Assembly (NCBI GenBank): GCA_964559275.1
Contig: CAZLGC010000052.1
Coordinates: 1-6,021, forward strand
Source: CAZLGC01 sp964559275
GTDB taxonomy: Bacteria; Patescibacteriota; CALEFQ01
Length of the DNA stretch: 6,021 nucleotides
Direction of reading: 5' to 3'
The notes under the pieces are model-generated. The model saw only the letters and a program-made list of their open reading frames with translations. It searched no databases and was not told where the DNA came from. The translations under genes were made by a program, and so were the position numbers. Numbering within the stretch: the stretch's first letter is position 1; the number at the start of each line of letters is the position of its first letter. This document shows positions 1 through 5,533 of this stretch, one piece after another.

Positions 1-623
1 TAGGTATCAGCGATGTGGATGGTTTGCAGGATGACCTGGATGGCAAGGCCGATGCTTCGCACAATCATGACGGTCGCTATTATACCGAGAGTGAATCTAA
101 TGCCAGATACTATACTCAGAATCAGGTGGGAGACAACTTCGTTGGCAAATCTTCGCCGTCCTGGGACGCGCAGAATGGTAGAGTTGTTATTCCCGGAGCC
201 AATTTTGAGCCGGAAAACACTGACACAGAAGAGACTAAAGTTATTACTGCCGCCGCCGCGCTTGAGCTTGCTGATAAGGCTGAAGATACCCCATCTTTCT
301 ACGCTGGTATTCAGCTGCCAAATGGGGCAACTGTCACTGGACTGACCTTGAATTTTTATGATAATTGCGCGGATGACACTGTCAGCGCCCAGTTGCGCCG
401 GGGTATAGTTAGTACCGCTACCGATGATGCCATGACCAGTCTTGTCTACAGTGATGACCAGAGCGGTCCGGGCAGTAATTCTACCACCGATGTGAACTAT
501 GCCACGGTTGACAATGATAATTACAGTTACTATATCTATGCTGAGTTTTCCGATGATGATTTAGGCTCGGACCTGCGCCTGGTTTCGGTAGAAGTAGCCT
601 ACACTTTCACAGAACCATATTAA
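1..623 (+). CDS. Tail-fibre-like or surface-exposed protein, 3' end only
   Basis: The frame is open from the left edge (first full codon at 3) to TAA at 621-623, so the start lies outside the window. The GTG at 15 is only an internal Val codon. About 207 residues are visible. The first 40 or so read as a stalk: Asp/Gly-rich heptad-like sequence (DVDGLQDDLDGKAD), then ASHNHDGRYYTESE and a second RYYT copy. This segment type is common in trimeric phage tail fibres and fibre-like surface proteins, where HxH pairs may bind metal. A Ser/Pro/Trp linker follows, then about 130 residues rich in alternating polar and hydrophobic residues (GIQLPNGATVTGLTLNFYDN; NYATVDNDNYSYYIYAEF; LRLVSVEVAYTF). These suggest a beta-sandwich C-terminal domain of the kind found in secreted proteins. 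No TM helix or sorting signal is visible at the C-terminus. It could be prophage-derived or a host adhesin; the missing N-terminus prevents a choice. The stop is 10 bases before the next gene. Confidence 0.8.
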   Translation, partial: GISDVDGLQDDLDGKADASHNHDGRYYTESESNARYYTQNQVGDNFVGKSSPSWDAQNGRVVIPGANFEPENTDTEETKVITAAAALELADKAEDTPSFYAGIQLPNGATVTGLTLNFYDNCADDTVSAQLRRGIVSTATDDAMTSLVYSDDQSGPGSNSTTDVNYATVDNDNYSYYIYAEFSDDDLGSDLRLVSVEVAYTFTEPY

Positions 624-633
624 ATATAAAAAT

Positions 634-1500
634 ATGAAAAACTGTCCCCAGTGCGGCCATACGATGCAGGATACAGAAGGTTTTTGTACCCGCTGTGGCC
701 ACAAGCTGCCAGCCCAGGCAGCTCCGCCCCCGCCGCCCCCCAATCAACAAGCAGCACCCCCGCCCCCTCCGGCCGGAGCAGGTGCTCCACCGCCGCAGCA
801 ACCCCCGCCGGCACCGGTTCCTCCACAACAGGGTCCGGTTGCTCCGCCGCCTTCCACTCCTAATGCAGCTCCACCGCCTCCGCAGACAACCCAGTCGGCT
901 CCGCCGCCACCGGCTACTCCTGGTCCCGCGGCGCCACCGCCGCCTCAGCCCGGCGGACAATCCAAGTGGTGGATCTGGCTAATTGTTGCTATTGTTGTTA
1001 TCGGCGTCATCGTTGGTCTGGTCTGGTGGGTTTCCAGTGCTACTCGTAATGCTGTCCTGGAAGGGGGAGAAAAACTGCAGGAAGAGATTGCTACTAGCGT
1101 TACCGCAACGGCCACCCCGAAGAAGTCGGCTACAGCCACCCCAACCCCGACCCCAACCCCGACACCAGTCCTGACGGAAGGTCCTGATGAAGTGGTCACC
1201 GATTTCCTGAATATGAGTCTGGGCACGTTACCGACCTCAAATCTGAATCTGGATGCAGCCTGGCAGATGCTTAGCCCGGATCTACGCTCGTTGTATCCTG
1301 ATTCAAGCTACCTGCCTTTATTGCTATGTATCCAAGACGGCCCCAGTGATGTCAGTGTCAGCGAGGCGACTTATTCTGATCTAGCCTACGTTGATGTCCA
1401 GGCCAACTATGGTGGCACCTGGATAAACATGTGGCAATTCGAACTGGATGAGATAAACGGCGAGTGGAAAATTGTAGCCATTCGTTGCCTGTCTCAATAA
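634..1500 (+). CDS. Zinc-ribbon, proline-rich, single-TM protein with small C-terminal domain
   Basis: The 288-residue product has five clear parts. Residues 1-25 are a zinc ribbon with C4-x2-C7 and C18-x2-C21 (CPQCG, CTRCG). Residues 26-109 are a Pro/Ala/Gln-rich linker with many runs of three to six prolines. Residues 112-133 are one hydrophobic helix flanked by tryptophans (KWWIW to WW). Residues 153-181 are an Ala/Thr/Pro-rich linker ending in five Thr-Pro pairs. Residues 184-288 form a compact alpha/beta domain resembling the NTF2-like or DUF4878-type domains of other anchored proteins (EVVTDFLNMS, AWQMLSPDLR, GEWKIVAIRC), with cysteines 232 and 285. The likely topology puts the zinc ribbon in the cytoplasm and the C-terminal domain outside. 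The function is unknown; such proteins may sense or scaffold. No Shine-Dalgarno precedes the ATG (AT-rich TAAATATAAAAAT), and the 10-base gap suggests co-transcription with the upstream gene. The 3' end is followed by a hairpin terminator. Confidence 0.87.
   Translation: MKNCPQCGHTMQDTEGFCTRCGHKLPAQAAPPPPPPNQQAAPPPPPAGAGAPPPQQPPPAPVPPQQGPVAPPPSTPNAAPPPPQTTQSAPPPPATPGPAAPPPPQPGGQSKWWIWLIVAIVVIGVIVGLVWWVSSATRNAVLEGGEKLQEEIATSVTATATPKKSATATPTPTPTPTPVLTEGPDEVVTDFLNMSLGTLPTSNLNLDAAWQMLSPDLRSLYPDSSYLPLLLCIQDGPSDVSVSEATYSDLAYVDVQANYGGTWINMWQFELDEINGEWKIVAIRCLSQ
1139..1160 (-). repeat. G-quadruplex motif in the Thr-Pro linker coding sequence
   Basis: The plus strand carries four CCCC runs (1139-1142, 1145-1148, 1151-1154, 1157-1160) separated by AA, GA and AA. 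The minus (template) strand therefore reads as four GGGG runs with two-base loops TT, TC and TT. This is a textbook intramolecular four-tetrad G-quadruplex pattern. It arises from alternating ACC/CCA/ACC/CCG codons, a 12-base unit repeated about twice (1141-1152 and 1153-1164). Whether it folds in the cell is not known. Confidence 0.75.
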
Positions 1501-1511
1501 AACCGCAACCA

Positions 1512-1545
1512 AAAACCCCTCGCTCGAAATCGAGCGGGGGGTTTT
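1512..1545. terminator. Bidirectional hairpin terminator between convergent genes
   Basis: The arms at 1512-1526 and 1531-1545 pair over 15 bases with one G-T wobble and an AAAT loop (core CTCGCTCG/CGAGCGGG). The outer end is four A-T pairs, so RNA from either strand ends in a U run: TTTTA after the plus gene, TTTTTGG after the minus gene. It begins 11 bases after the stop of the plus-strand gene and lies 18 bases beyond the stop of the minus-strand zinc-ribbon gene, so it can serve both. Confidence 0.92.
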
Positions 1546-1563
1546 ATCGTAAGACGTTTCAGT

Positions 1564-1911
1564 CTATTGTGCGTTCTTCTGCTTCAAGTAACAGGCTTTG
1601 CAGAGAATTGGTTGGGAACCGTCAGGTTCGAAGGGAAGCTGAGTGATTTTGACACCACAATCAGCGCATTCCCAGTCACCTTGCACCATTTGGCGAGGTC
1701 CCCGACGATCCGCCTGTTTTTTCTGGTGACATTCCCGGCAAAATACCGGTCTTTCACCATCAGGCTCGAACGGGAGCTCAGTGATTTCGGCTCCGCATTC
1801 GGAGCAGGTCCAGTTACCCTGGACCATAGGGCGGCTGTCGCCATTACCTTGGTTGTCCATTTGTGAACTTGTTTTGTTGCCCGCGACTGTCTGAATATAA
1901 AGGGCGGGCAT
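1564..1911 (-). CDS. Tandem zinc-ribbon protein, CxxC-x18-CxxC twice
   Basis: The 115-residue product contains two copies of one zinc-ribbon unit. Unit 1 (residues 29-65) has C36/C39 and C58/C61; unit 2 (75-111) has C82/C85 and C104/C107. Each starts with MVQG-x-W and carries LPFEPDG between the Cys pairs. This closely resembles the small 'CxxC-x17-CxxC' zinc-ribbon family common in CPR bacteria, with a spacer of 18 instead of 17. Eight cysteines should bind two zinc ions. The molecular role of the family is not established; nucleic-acid or protein binding is possible. The start is uncertain. ATG at 1911 gives the longest form and lies about 13 bases after the predicted transcription start. 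ATG at 1860 (Met18, MDNQGNGDSRP) drops a low-information N-terminus and may be the true start. Neither has a Shine-Dalgarno. It converges on the upstream gene and is divergent from the cupin gene. Confidence 0.85.
   Translation of the reverse strand: MPALYIQTVAGNKTSSQMDNQGNGDSRPMVQGNWTCSECGAEITELPFEPDGERPVFCRECHQKKQADRRGPRQMVQGDWECADCGVKITQLPFEPDGSQPILCKACYLKQKNAQ
1579..1827 (-). repeat. Intragenic tandem duplication, period 138 bp
   Basis: The stretches 1717-1827 and 1579-1689 encode the two zinc-ribbon units. They are offset by exactly 138 bases (46 codons) and remain recognisable at the DNA level around the GAACC(T/G)GACGG-like FEPDG segment and the MVQG start. Protein identity is clearly higher than expected by chance, which implies internal duplication followed by divergence. 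Confidence 0.8.
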
Positions 1912-1930
1912 TACTACTTATTATGCTTGC

Positions 1931-1959
1931 ATATTAGCATATCGAGATTTTTCTGTCAA
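1931..1959 (-). promoter_or_regulatory. Sigma70-type promoter for the tandem zinc-ribbon gene
   Basis: On the minus strand, TTGACA (1954-1959) is a perfect -35 box, followed by a 17-base spacer and TAATAT (1931-1936) as the -10. TGC immediately upstream of the -10 makes an extended -10. Transcription would start near 1924, giving a leader of about 13 bases to the ATG at 1911 or 64 bases to the ATG at 1860. Confidence 0.72.
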
Positions 1960-1974
1960 GGGTATCTTGACTGA
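1952..1974. promoter_or_regulatory. Dyad in the divergent intergenic region, possible operator
   Basis: GTCAAG (1955-1960) and CTTGAC (1966-1971) form a perfect 6-base inverted repeat around GGTAT. After one mismatch two more pairs extend it to 1952-1974. It covers the -35 box of the minus-strand promoter and a TTGACT (1967-1972) that could act as a -35 for the cupin gene on the plus strand. The symmetry may mark a regulator site, or may only reflect two opposed -35 boxes. The matching plus-strand -10 (TAGCCT at 1989-1994, with TGA upstream) is poor. Confidence 0.4.
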
Positions 1975-2002
1975 CTTCAGAATTGTGATAGCCTGGAGGG
2001 AA

Positions 2003-2008
2003 AGGAGG
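2003..2008 (+). promoter_or_regulatory. Strong Shine-Dalgarno of the cupin gene
   Basis: AGGAGG, within AAAGGAGGAA, lies seven bases before the ATG at 2016. It is the only consensus ribosome binding site in the window and fixes this start. Confidence 0.9.
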
Positions 2009-2015
2009 AAACCAG

Positions 2016-2387
2016 ATGGACGCAAAGCAGGTGGTTGCCAGGCTGAAGAAGGATTATCCTGGCAAGCGTATTATCCGGCTCTGTGAAGGTCGCTCGCAGG
2101 AAATAATCTGCGAGATCCAGCCGACCAGCGAGCACCCGGCTTACAGTGTTGCAATTGCTGTGGTCGATCGCAGCTTGCTCCACTTCCATCTCGAGAGCCA
2201 GGAGCTTTACGAGGTCATGCAGGGTACTCTCAGGCTGTATTGCAACCAGAAGATGGTTTTGCTTCATCCCGGCGACACTCATCTAGTTGAGCCGGGTGTA
2301 CATCATTTTGCTACCGGGCGTGAAACCTGGGTGAGGGTGACTTCATCGCCCGGCTGGAAGCAGGAGGATCATTACATTGTAGAATAA
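2016..2387 (+). CDS. Small single-domain cupin protein
   Basis: The 123-residue protein is a one-domain cupin. Motif 1 is nearly ideal: H56-F-H58-x4-E63-x6-G70 (HFHLESQELYEVMQG). Motif 2 is PGDTHLVEPGVHHF at 85-98, with H97 (or H96) as the fourth metal ligand. The two His, the Glu and the late His fit the usual 2-His-1-Glu-plus-His metal site, so it probably binds a divalent metal in a small beta-barrel. The N-terminal 45 residues (KKDYPGKRIIRLCEGRSQEIICEI) form the edge strands and helix. Cupins of this size include isomerases, dioxygenases and sugar-binding or regulatory proteins; the substrate cannot be told from sequence. No signal peptide is present, so it is cytoplasmic. It has a strong Shine-Dalgarno, is monocistronic, is divergent from the zinc-ribbon gene, and ends in a terminator that overlaps its stop codon. 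Confidence 0.9.
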   Translation: MDAKQVVARLKKDYPGKRIIRLCEGRSQEIICEIQPTSEHPAYSVAIAVVDRSLLHFHLESQELYEVMQGTLRLYCNQKMVLLHPGDTHLVEPGVHHFATGRETWVRVTSSPGWKQEDHYIVE

Positions 2388-2417
2388 AGACGCCACGGCA
2401 CTGGCCGAGGCGTCTTT
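2386..2417. terminator. Bidirectional hairpin terminator overlapping the cupin stop codon
   Basis: AAAGACGCC (2386-2394) pairs with GGCGTCTTT (2409-2417). After a single A-A mismatch, CGGC (2396-2399) pairs with GCCG (2404-2407) around an ACTG loop, giving 13 pairs in total. The plus strand continues TTTTCC. The minus-strand reading ends in TTTATT, so it can also terminate the NHL gene that stops at 2436. The left arm starts inside the cupin TAA. Confidence 0.9.
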
Positions 2418-2435
2418 TCCGTTGCAGCTATTTTG

Positions 2436-4418
2436 CTAGCGCAGGCGTATCACTTTGATGCTGTCATTGTAGAAGTCGCAGACATAGACCGAGTAACCGT
2501 CCTTCGGATTAAAGGCGATGCCCTTGGGTCCGTTGAATCTGGTTATGGCTCCGGGGCCGGTCAAGCGGCCGCGGGTTCCTGATCCGGAAACCAATCTGGT
2601 TATTCCGGTGGCCTGGGTGTACATTCTGACGCGCAGGCTGCCAGCTTCTGTCCAGTAGATATCGCCGTTAGCTCTGATGGTGATTCCTTCCGGAATGTGC
2701 AACAGGGCATTGGCGGCTGTTCCCTCGGCGTAACCTGGTCGGCCGGAGGTGCCAATCACAGTGGTAACATTCAGTGTTTCCAGATCAAGCTTGCGGATAG
2801 CGTGGTTGTTCTTGTCGGTTATATAGAGGTATCTGCCGGTGGAATCTAGTCCCAGATTAAAGGGTCCGTTGAATTTGGCGTACGGGCCAAAGCCATTGAC
2901 CAAGCCAGCGGTGCCATCTCCTGCCAAAGTTCGAGTTCGGCCGGAGGCAATATCAACTTCGCGGATGCGGTTATTGCCGGCATCGGCTACATAGAGCTTG
3001 GTTCCGGCCGGGTTGATAGCGATACCCGTCGGCCGGTTGAAGTAAGCGCAGCCAGCTACACCCAGTTCTTCTTCGCCCGGGCAAGGGCCGCCTTCCTGGT
3101 AAGCTTCGTAGTCAGCTTGGTAGTAATTGATGGCACCGGCTCCTGTCAGATAGTGGGTCTCTTTCGTTTCCAGGTTGAAGCTGCGAATGCGGTGGTTATT
3201 TCTGTCAGGTAGGTACAGAGTCTTGTTGTCCGGAGAGATAGCCAGCTGTGTCGGGTCGGAGAAGCGAGCGGCACTACCGACGCCTTCCACATAGTTGTCC
3301 ATTGGATTGCCGGCAATTGAGCGGACTTCGCTGTTGCCGAGATTGAACTCGCCAATCTGGTTGTTCATCATGAAATACAACATGTTGCCGGTGTTGTTCC
3401 AGACCAAAGCATGTGGTCGACCGATCTGAGCAATTGATGACGGTCCGAATTCCTCGGCATAGCGGTGGCGACCGGCTTCTCGTCTTTCATCCTCAGCGTC
3501 CATGTCATAGGAGTAAAGGCTGGAACCACCCTTATAAAGAATGAAGAGCCGGTTATCGTTGATTTCAATATCCGCCGCCCAGTTCAGAAGTTCCGTTTCC
3601 CGATCCTTACTGATTTCTTCTTTTTTGTTTTCCGAAATCGTTACCTTGTTAATCTGGTTCCAGACACCTTGTTCGCCATCGGCTACATACATCGTGTTAT
3701 CACCATACATCGCCGCTCCGCCGATATCGCGGAAACCGCCCATATAGCGACTCGAAGCACCTGTGGTTAGATCGATCTGGCCGATAGTACCATCCCCTTG
3801 ATTAACGGTGTACACGGTAGTTCCGCTCCAGAAAAGTTCTTTCGGAGCGTTGAATGGGCCCGCCGCCATGGTTAGAGGCCCACCGTTTTTGTGAACCGCT
3901 ACGACTCGGTTGTGACCAGTGTCAGCGACAAAAACTGTGTCTCCACGAACAGTAATGCCTGCCGGGTAGCTTAGGCCCTCGGAGGCAATGGTGGTGATGG
4001 TATCACCGTCAATTTTGCGAACGGCGTGATTCATGGTGTCGGCAACGTAGAGGACACCGAATCTGTCGATGGCGATGTCTTCCGGGTAACCGAGAGTCGC
4101 TAGCAATCTGAAACCGTCTGTTTGGCCAAAGTCATTCGTGACATTGACGTGGGTGCTCATGGTTCTGGTGGCCCAGTCAATTTTGGCAATCCGGTTGTTC
4201 TTGGTGTCGGCGATATAGATGTCGCCGTTGTTGGGATCGATCGCCATTCCCTCTGGGTTGTTCAGATAAGCTTCGGTGGCTTTGCGACCATCAAAAACAT
4301 CCCGTCGGCCCAGGAATGTTCCAGTGTCACCCCAGGTAGCAAAAACTTGCGGTGTGAGTGCCAGGCCCATTCCGATTGCCAGAGTGACAATCAGGGCCGT
4401 GGTTAGGATTTTTCTCAT
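2436..4418 (-). CDS. Secreted NHL-repeat protein, about twelve blades
   Basis: The 660-residue protein begins with a signal peptide: MRK, a hydrophobic core at 4-21 and a likely cleavage after VFA (27/28). The rest is NHL-type repeat with the pattern P-x-G-(I/L)-A-(I/V)-(D/N)...LY(V/I)AD..N(N/H)RIR. Blades lie near 54-81, 111-137, 151-175, 191-216, 232-258, 279-305, 334-360, 388-416, 461-489, 518-546, 575-601 and 629-658. Blades 4-7 are degenerate; 8-12 are mostly canonical. Twelve blades would fit two six-bladed propellers. An insertion at about 427-459 contains C446 and C457, possibly a disulfide. No C-terminal anchor or catalytic domain is visible, so it is probably an exported binding or scaffold protein; NHL propellers usually bind proteins, glycans or nucleic acids. 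It is monocistronic, has no clear Shine-Dalgarno (TAAGAAAC before ATG) and has its own promoter. Ligand and function are unknown. Confidence 0.92.
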   Translation of the reverse strand: MRKILTTALIVTLAIGMGLALTPQVFATWGDTGTFLGRRDVFDGRKATEAYLNNPEGMAIDPNNGDIYIADTKNNRIAKIDWATRTMSTHVNVTNDFGQTDGFRLLATLGYPEDIAIDRFGVLYVADTMNHAVRKIDGDTITTIASEGLSYPAGITVRGDTVFVADTGHNRVVAVHKNGGPLTMAAGPFNAPKELFWSGTTVYTVNQGDGTIGQIDLTTGASSRYMGGFRDIGGAAMYGDNTMYVADGEQGVWNQINKVTISENKKEEISKDRETELLNWAADIEINDNRLFILYKGGSSLYSYDMDAEDERREAGRHRYAEEFGPSSIAQIGRPHALVWNNTGNMLYFMMNNQIGEFNLGNSEVRSIAGNPMDNYVEGVGSAARFSDPTQLAISPDNKTLYLPDRNNHRIRSFNLETKETHYLTGAGAINYYQADYEAYQEGGPCPGEEELGVAGCAYFNRPTGIAINPAGTKLYVADAGNNRIREVDIASGRTRTLAGDGTAGLVNGFGPYAKFNGPFNLGLDSTGRYLYITDKNNHAIRKLDLETLNVTTVIGTSGRPGYAEGTAANALLHIPEGITIRANGDIYWTEAGSLRVRMYTQATGITRLVSGSGTRGRLTGPGAITRFNGPKGIAFNPKDGYSVYVCDFYNDSIKVIRLR

Positions 4419-4477
4419 GTTTCTTAGTTAATTTTTTAGACTAATTTCTATTTTCCACATTCTGTTTTCTAATCTAT

Positions 4478-4507
4478 ATTATACACAAATTGCGATTTTT
4501 TTGAAAA
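4478..4507 (-). promoter_or_regulatory. Promoter of the NHL-repeat gene
   Basis: On the minus strand a perfect TATAAT (-10) occupies 4478-4483. TTTTCA (4502-4507, four of six -35 consensus bases) lies 18 bases upstream. Transcription would start near 4471, giving a leader of about 50 AT-rich bases before the ATG at 4418. I see no riboswitch-like structure in that leader. Confidence 0.6.
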
Positions 4508-4529
4508 GAAAGCGTATTTATAGTATGAT
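4501..4529 (+). promoter_or_regulatory. Promoter of the ABC exporter operon, leader nearly absent
   Basis: TTGAAA (4501-4506, five of six) and TATGAT (4524-4529, five of six) are separated by 17 bases. The expected start of transcription, 4535-4537, falls just before the ATG at 4538, and no Shine-Dalgarno is present. This suggests a leaderless or near-leaderless mRNA. The -35 overlaps the -35 of the divergent NHL promoter. Alternative -10 boxes nearby (TATAGT at 4519, GATAAT at 4527) would shift the start by a few bases. Confidence 0.55.
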
Positions 4530-4537
4530 AATCCAGT

Positions 4538-5533
4538 ATGGCCATTATTGAAATAAAAAACCTAACCAAAAAGTTCAACGGTTTAACCGCCGTGGATAAC
4601 GTCAGCCTCGACATCGAGGAAGGCGAGCTTTTCGGTTTTTTGGGACCTAATGGAGCCGGCAAGACCACCACGATTTCCATGCTTTCGACAACGCTGCGCC
4701 CGACCTCCGGCACGGCTACGCTGGCCGGGTTTGATATTATCAAGGAGCAACATGATGTTCGCCAAAATATCGGGATTGTTTTTCAGGATCCCAGTTTGGA
4801 TACCGAGCTCACCGGTCGCGAAAATCTACGCTTCCATGGGCGCATGTATAACATGCCCCATGATCTTCGCGAACAAAGGATTGCCGAAGTTTTAGAACTG
4901 GTTGAGTTGACTGACAAGGCTGACATTGTGGTCAAAAAATATTCCGGTGGCATGAAGCGGCGATTGGAAATAGCCCGGGGTCTGATGCATCATCCCAAGG
5001 TTCTGTTTCTGGATGAGCCGACTTTGGGTCTGGATCCCCAAACTCGGCGACGCCTCTGGTCTTACATTCACAATTTAAACAAAAGTGAAAACGTCACTAT
5101 GATGCTGACCACCCATTACATGGATGAGGCAGACAAGCTCTGCAACCGGGTTGGCATAATTGACCGCGGCAAGATTGTTGCTGTTGACACCAATCATAAT
5201 TTGAAAAAAGTTGTCGGAGGGGATGTTGTTACACTGGGAACGGACAATCCCCAGAAACTTCGCGCTGCTCTAGAAACGGAAGTTAAGGTCGGAAAAATAG
5301 AAGTGAAAGAGGATTCAATCACCTTCGTAATTTCGGACGGTGATCATTTTATTCCCCAAATTATAAAATGTGCCGAACACAGAGGAATAGACATCTCCTC
5401 GGTGCATTCTGATGAACCCAGCCTGGAAGATGTATTTATTCACTATACCGGCAAGCGGGTACGCGACAAGGAAGCTGATGAGAAGGATAATTTCCGTGAC
5501 CACGTGCGGCAGCGGCAAAAAATGAGACGATAA
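4538..5533 (+). CDS. ABC-2 type exporter ATPase, DrrA-like
   Basis: The 331-residue nucleotide-binding subunit of an exporter hydrolyses ATP at the inner membrane face to drive transport by its permease partner. All motifs are intact: Walker A GPNGAGKTT (36-44), Q-loop Q83, signature YSGGMKRR (135-142), Walker B LFLDEP (156-161), D-loop GLDP (164-167) and switch His193 (TTHYMDEAD). Residues from about 215 to 312 form the extra C-terminal domain typical of DrrA-like subunits (DUF4162 type), with DEPSLEDVFIHYTGK near its end. A basic/charged tail of about 20 residues ends the protein. Length fits the family (about 300-340). Such pairs export drugs, lipids or polysaccharide; the substrate cannot be inferred. 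The stop TAA overlaps the next ATG by one base (TAATG), so the permease is translationally coupled. The ATG is the first in frame after the promoter; there is no ribosome binding site. Confidence 0.95.
   Translation: MAIIEIKNLTKKFNGLTAVDNVSLDIEEGELFGFLGPNGAGKTTTISMLSTTLRPTSGTATLAGFDIIKEQHDVRQNIGIVFQDPSLDTELTGRENLRFHGRMYNMPHDLREQRIAEVLELVELTDKADIVVKKYSGGMKRRLEIARGLMHHPKVLFLDEPTLGLDPQTRRRLWSYIHNLNKSENVTMMLTTHYMDEADKLCNRVGIIDRGKIVAVDTNHNLKKVVGGDVVTLGTDNPQKLRAALETEVKVGKIEVKEDSITFVISDGDHFIPQIIKCAEHRGIDISSVHSDEPSLEDVFIHYTGKRVRDKEADEKDNFRDHVRQRQKMRR

Noticed and set aside
13..345. 110-codon plus-strand frame at the left end
   Set aside because: It overlaps the fibre-like gene in another frame, is rich in Arg/Met/Leu without domain features, and the other frame has a recognisable stalk.
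607..960. Arg/Gly/Trp-rich open frame on the minus strand
   Set aside because: It is the antisense of the poly-proline coding region; the composition follows from CCG/CCA codons, and the plus-strand protein has clear domains.
945..1226. Minus-strand frame with a Gly-Val repeat
   Set aside because: It mirrors the Thr-Pro repeat of the real gene; no start signal or family resemblance.
1579..1827. Possible CRISPR-like repeat with 138-base period
   Set aside because: Only two diverged copies, both in frame within a zinc-ribbon gene; this is domain duplication.
3465..3770. 101-codon plus-strand frame opposite the NHL gene
   Set aside because: It is a shadow of a strongly supported 660-residue gene and has no ribosome binding site.
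4419..4477. Possible riboswitch or small RNA in the NHL leader
   Set aside because: The leader is short and AT-rich with no stable hairpin or conserved core that I can see.
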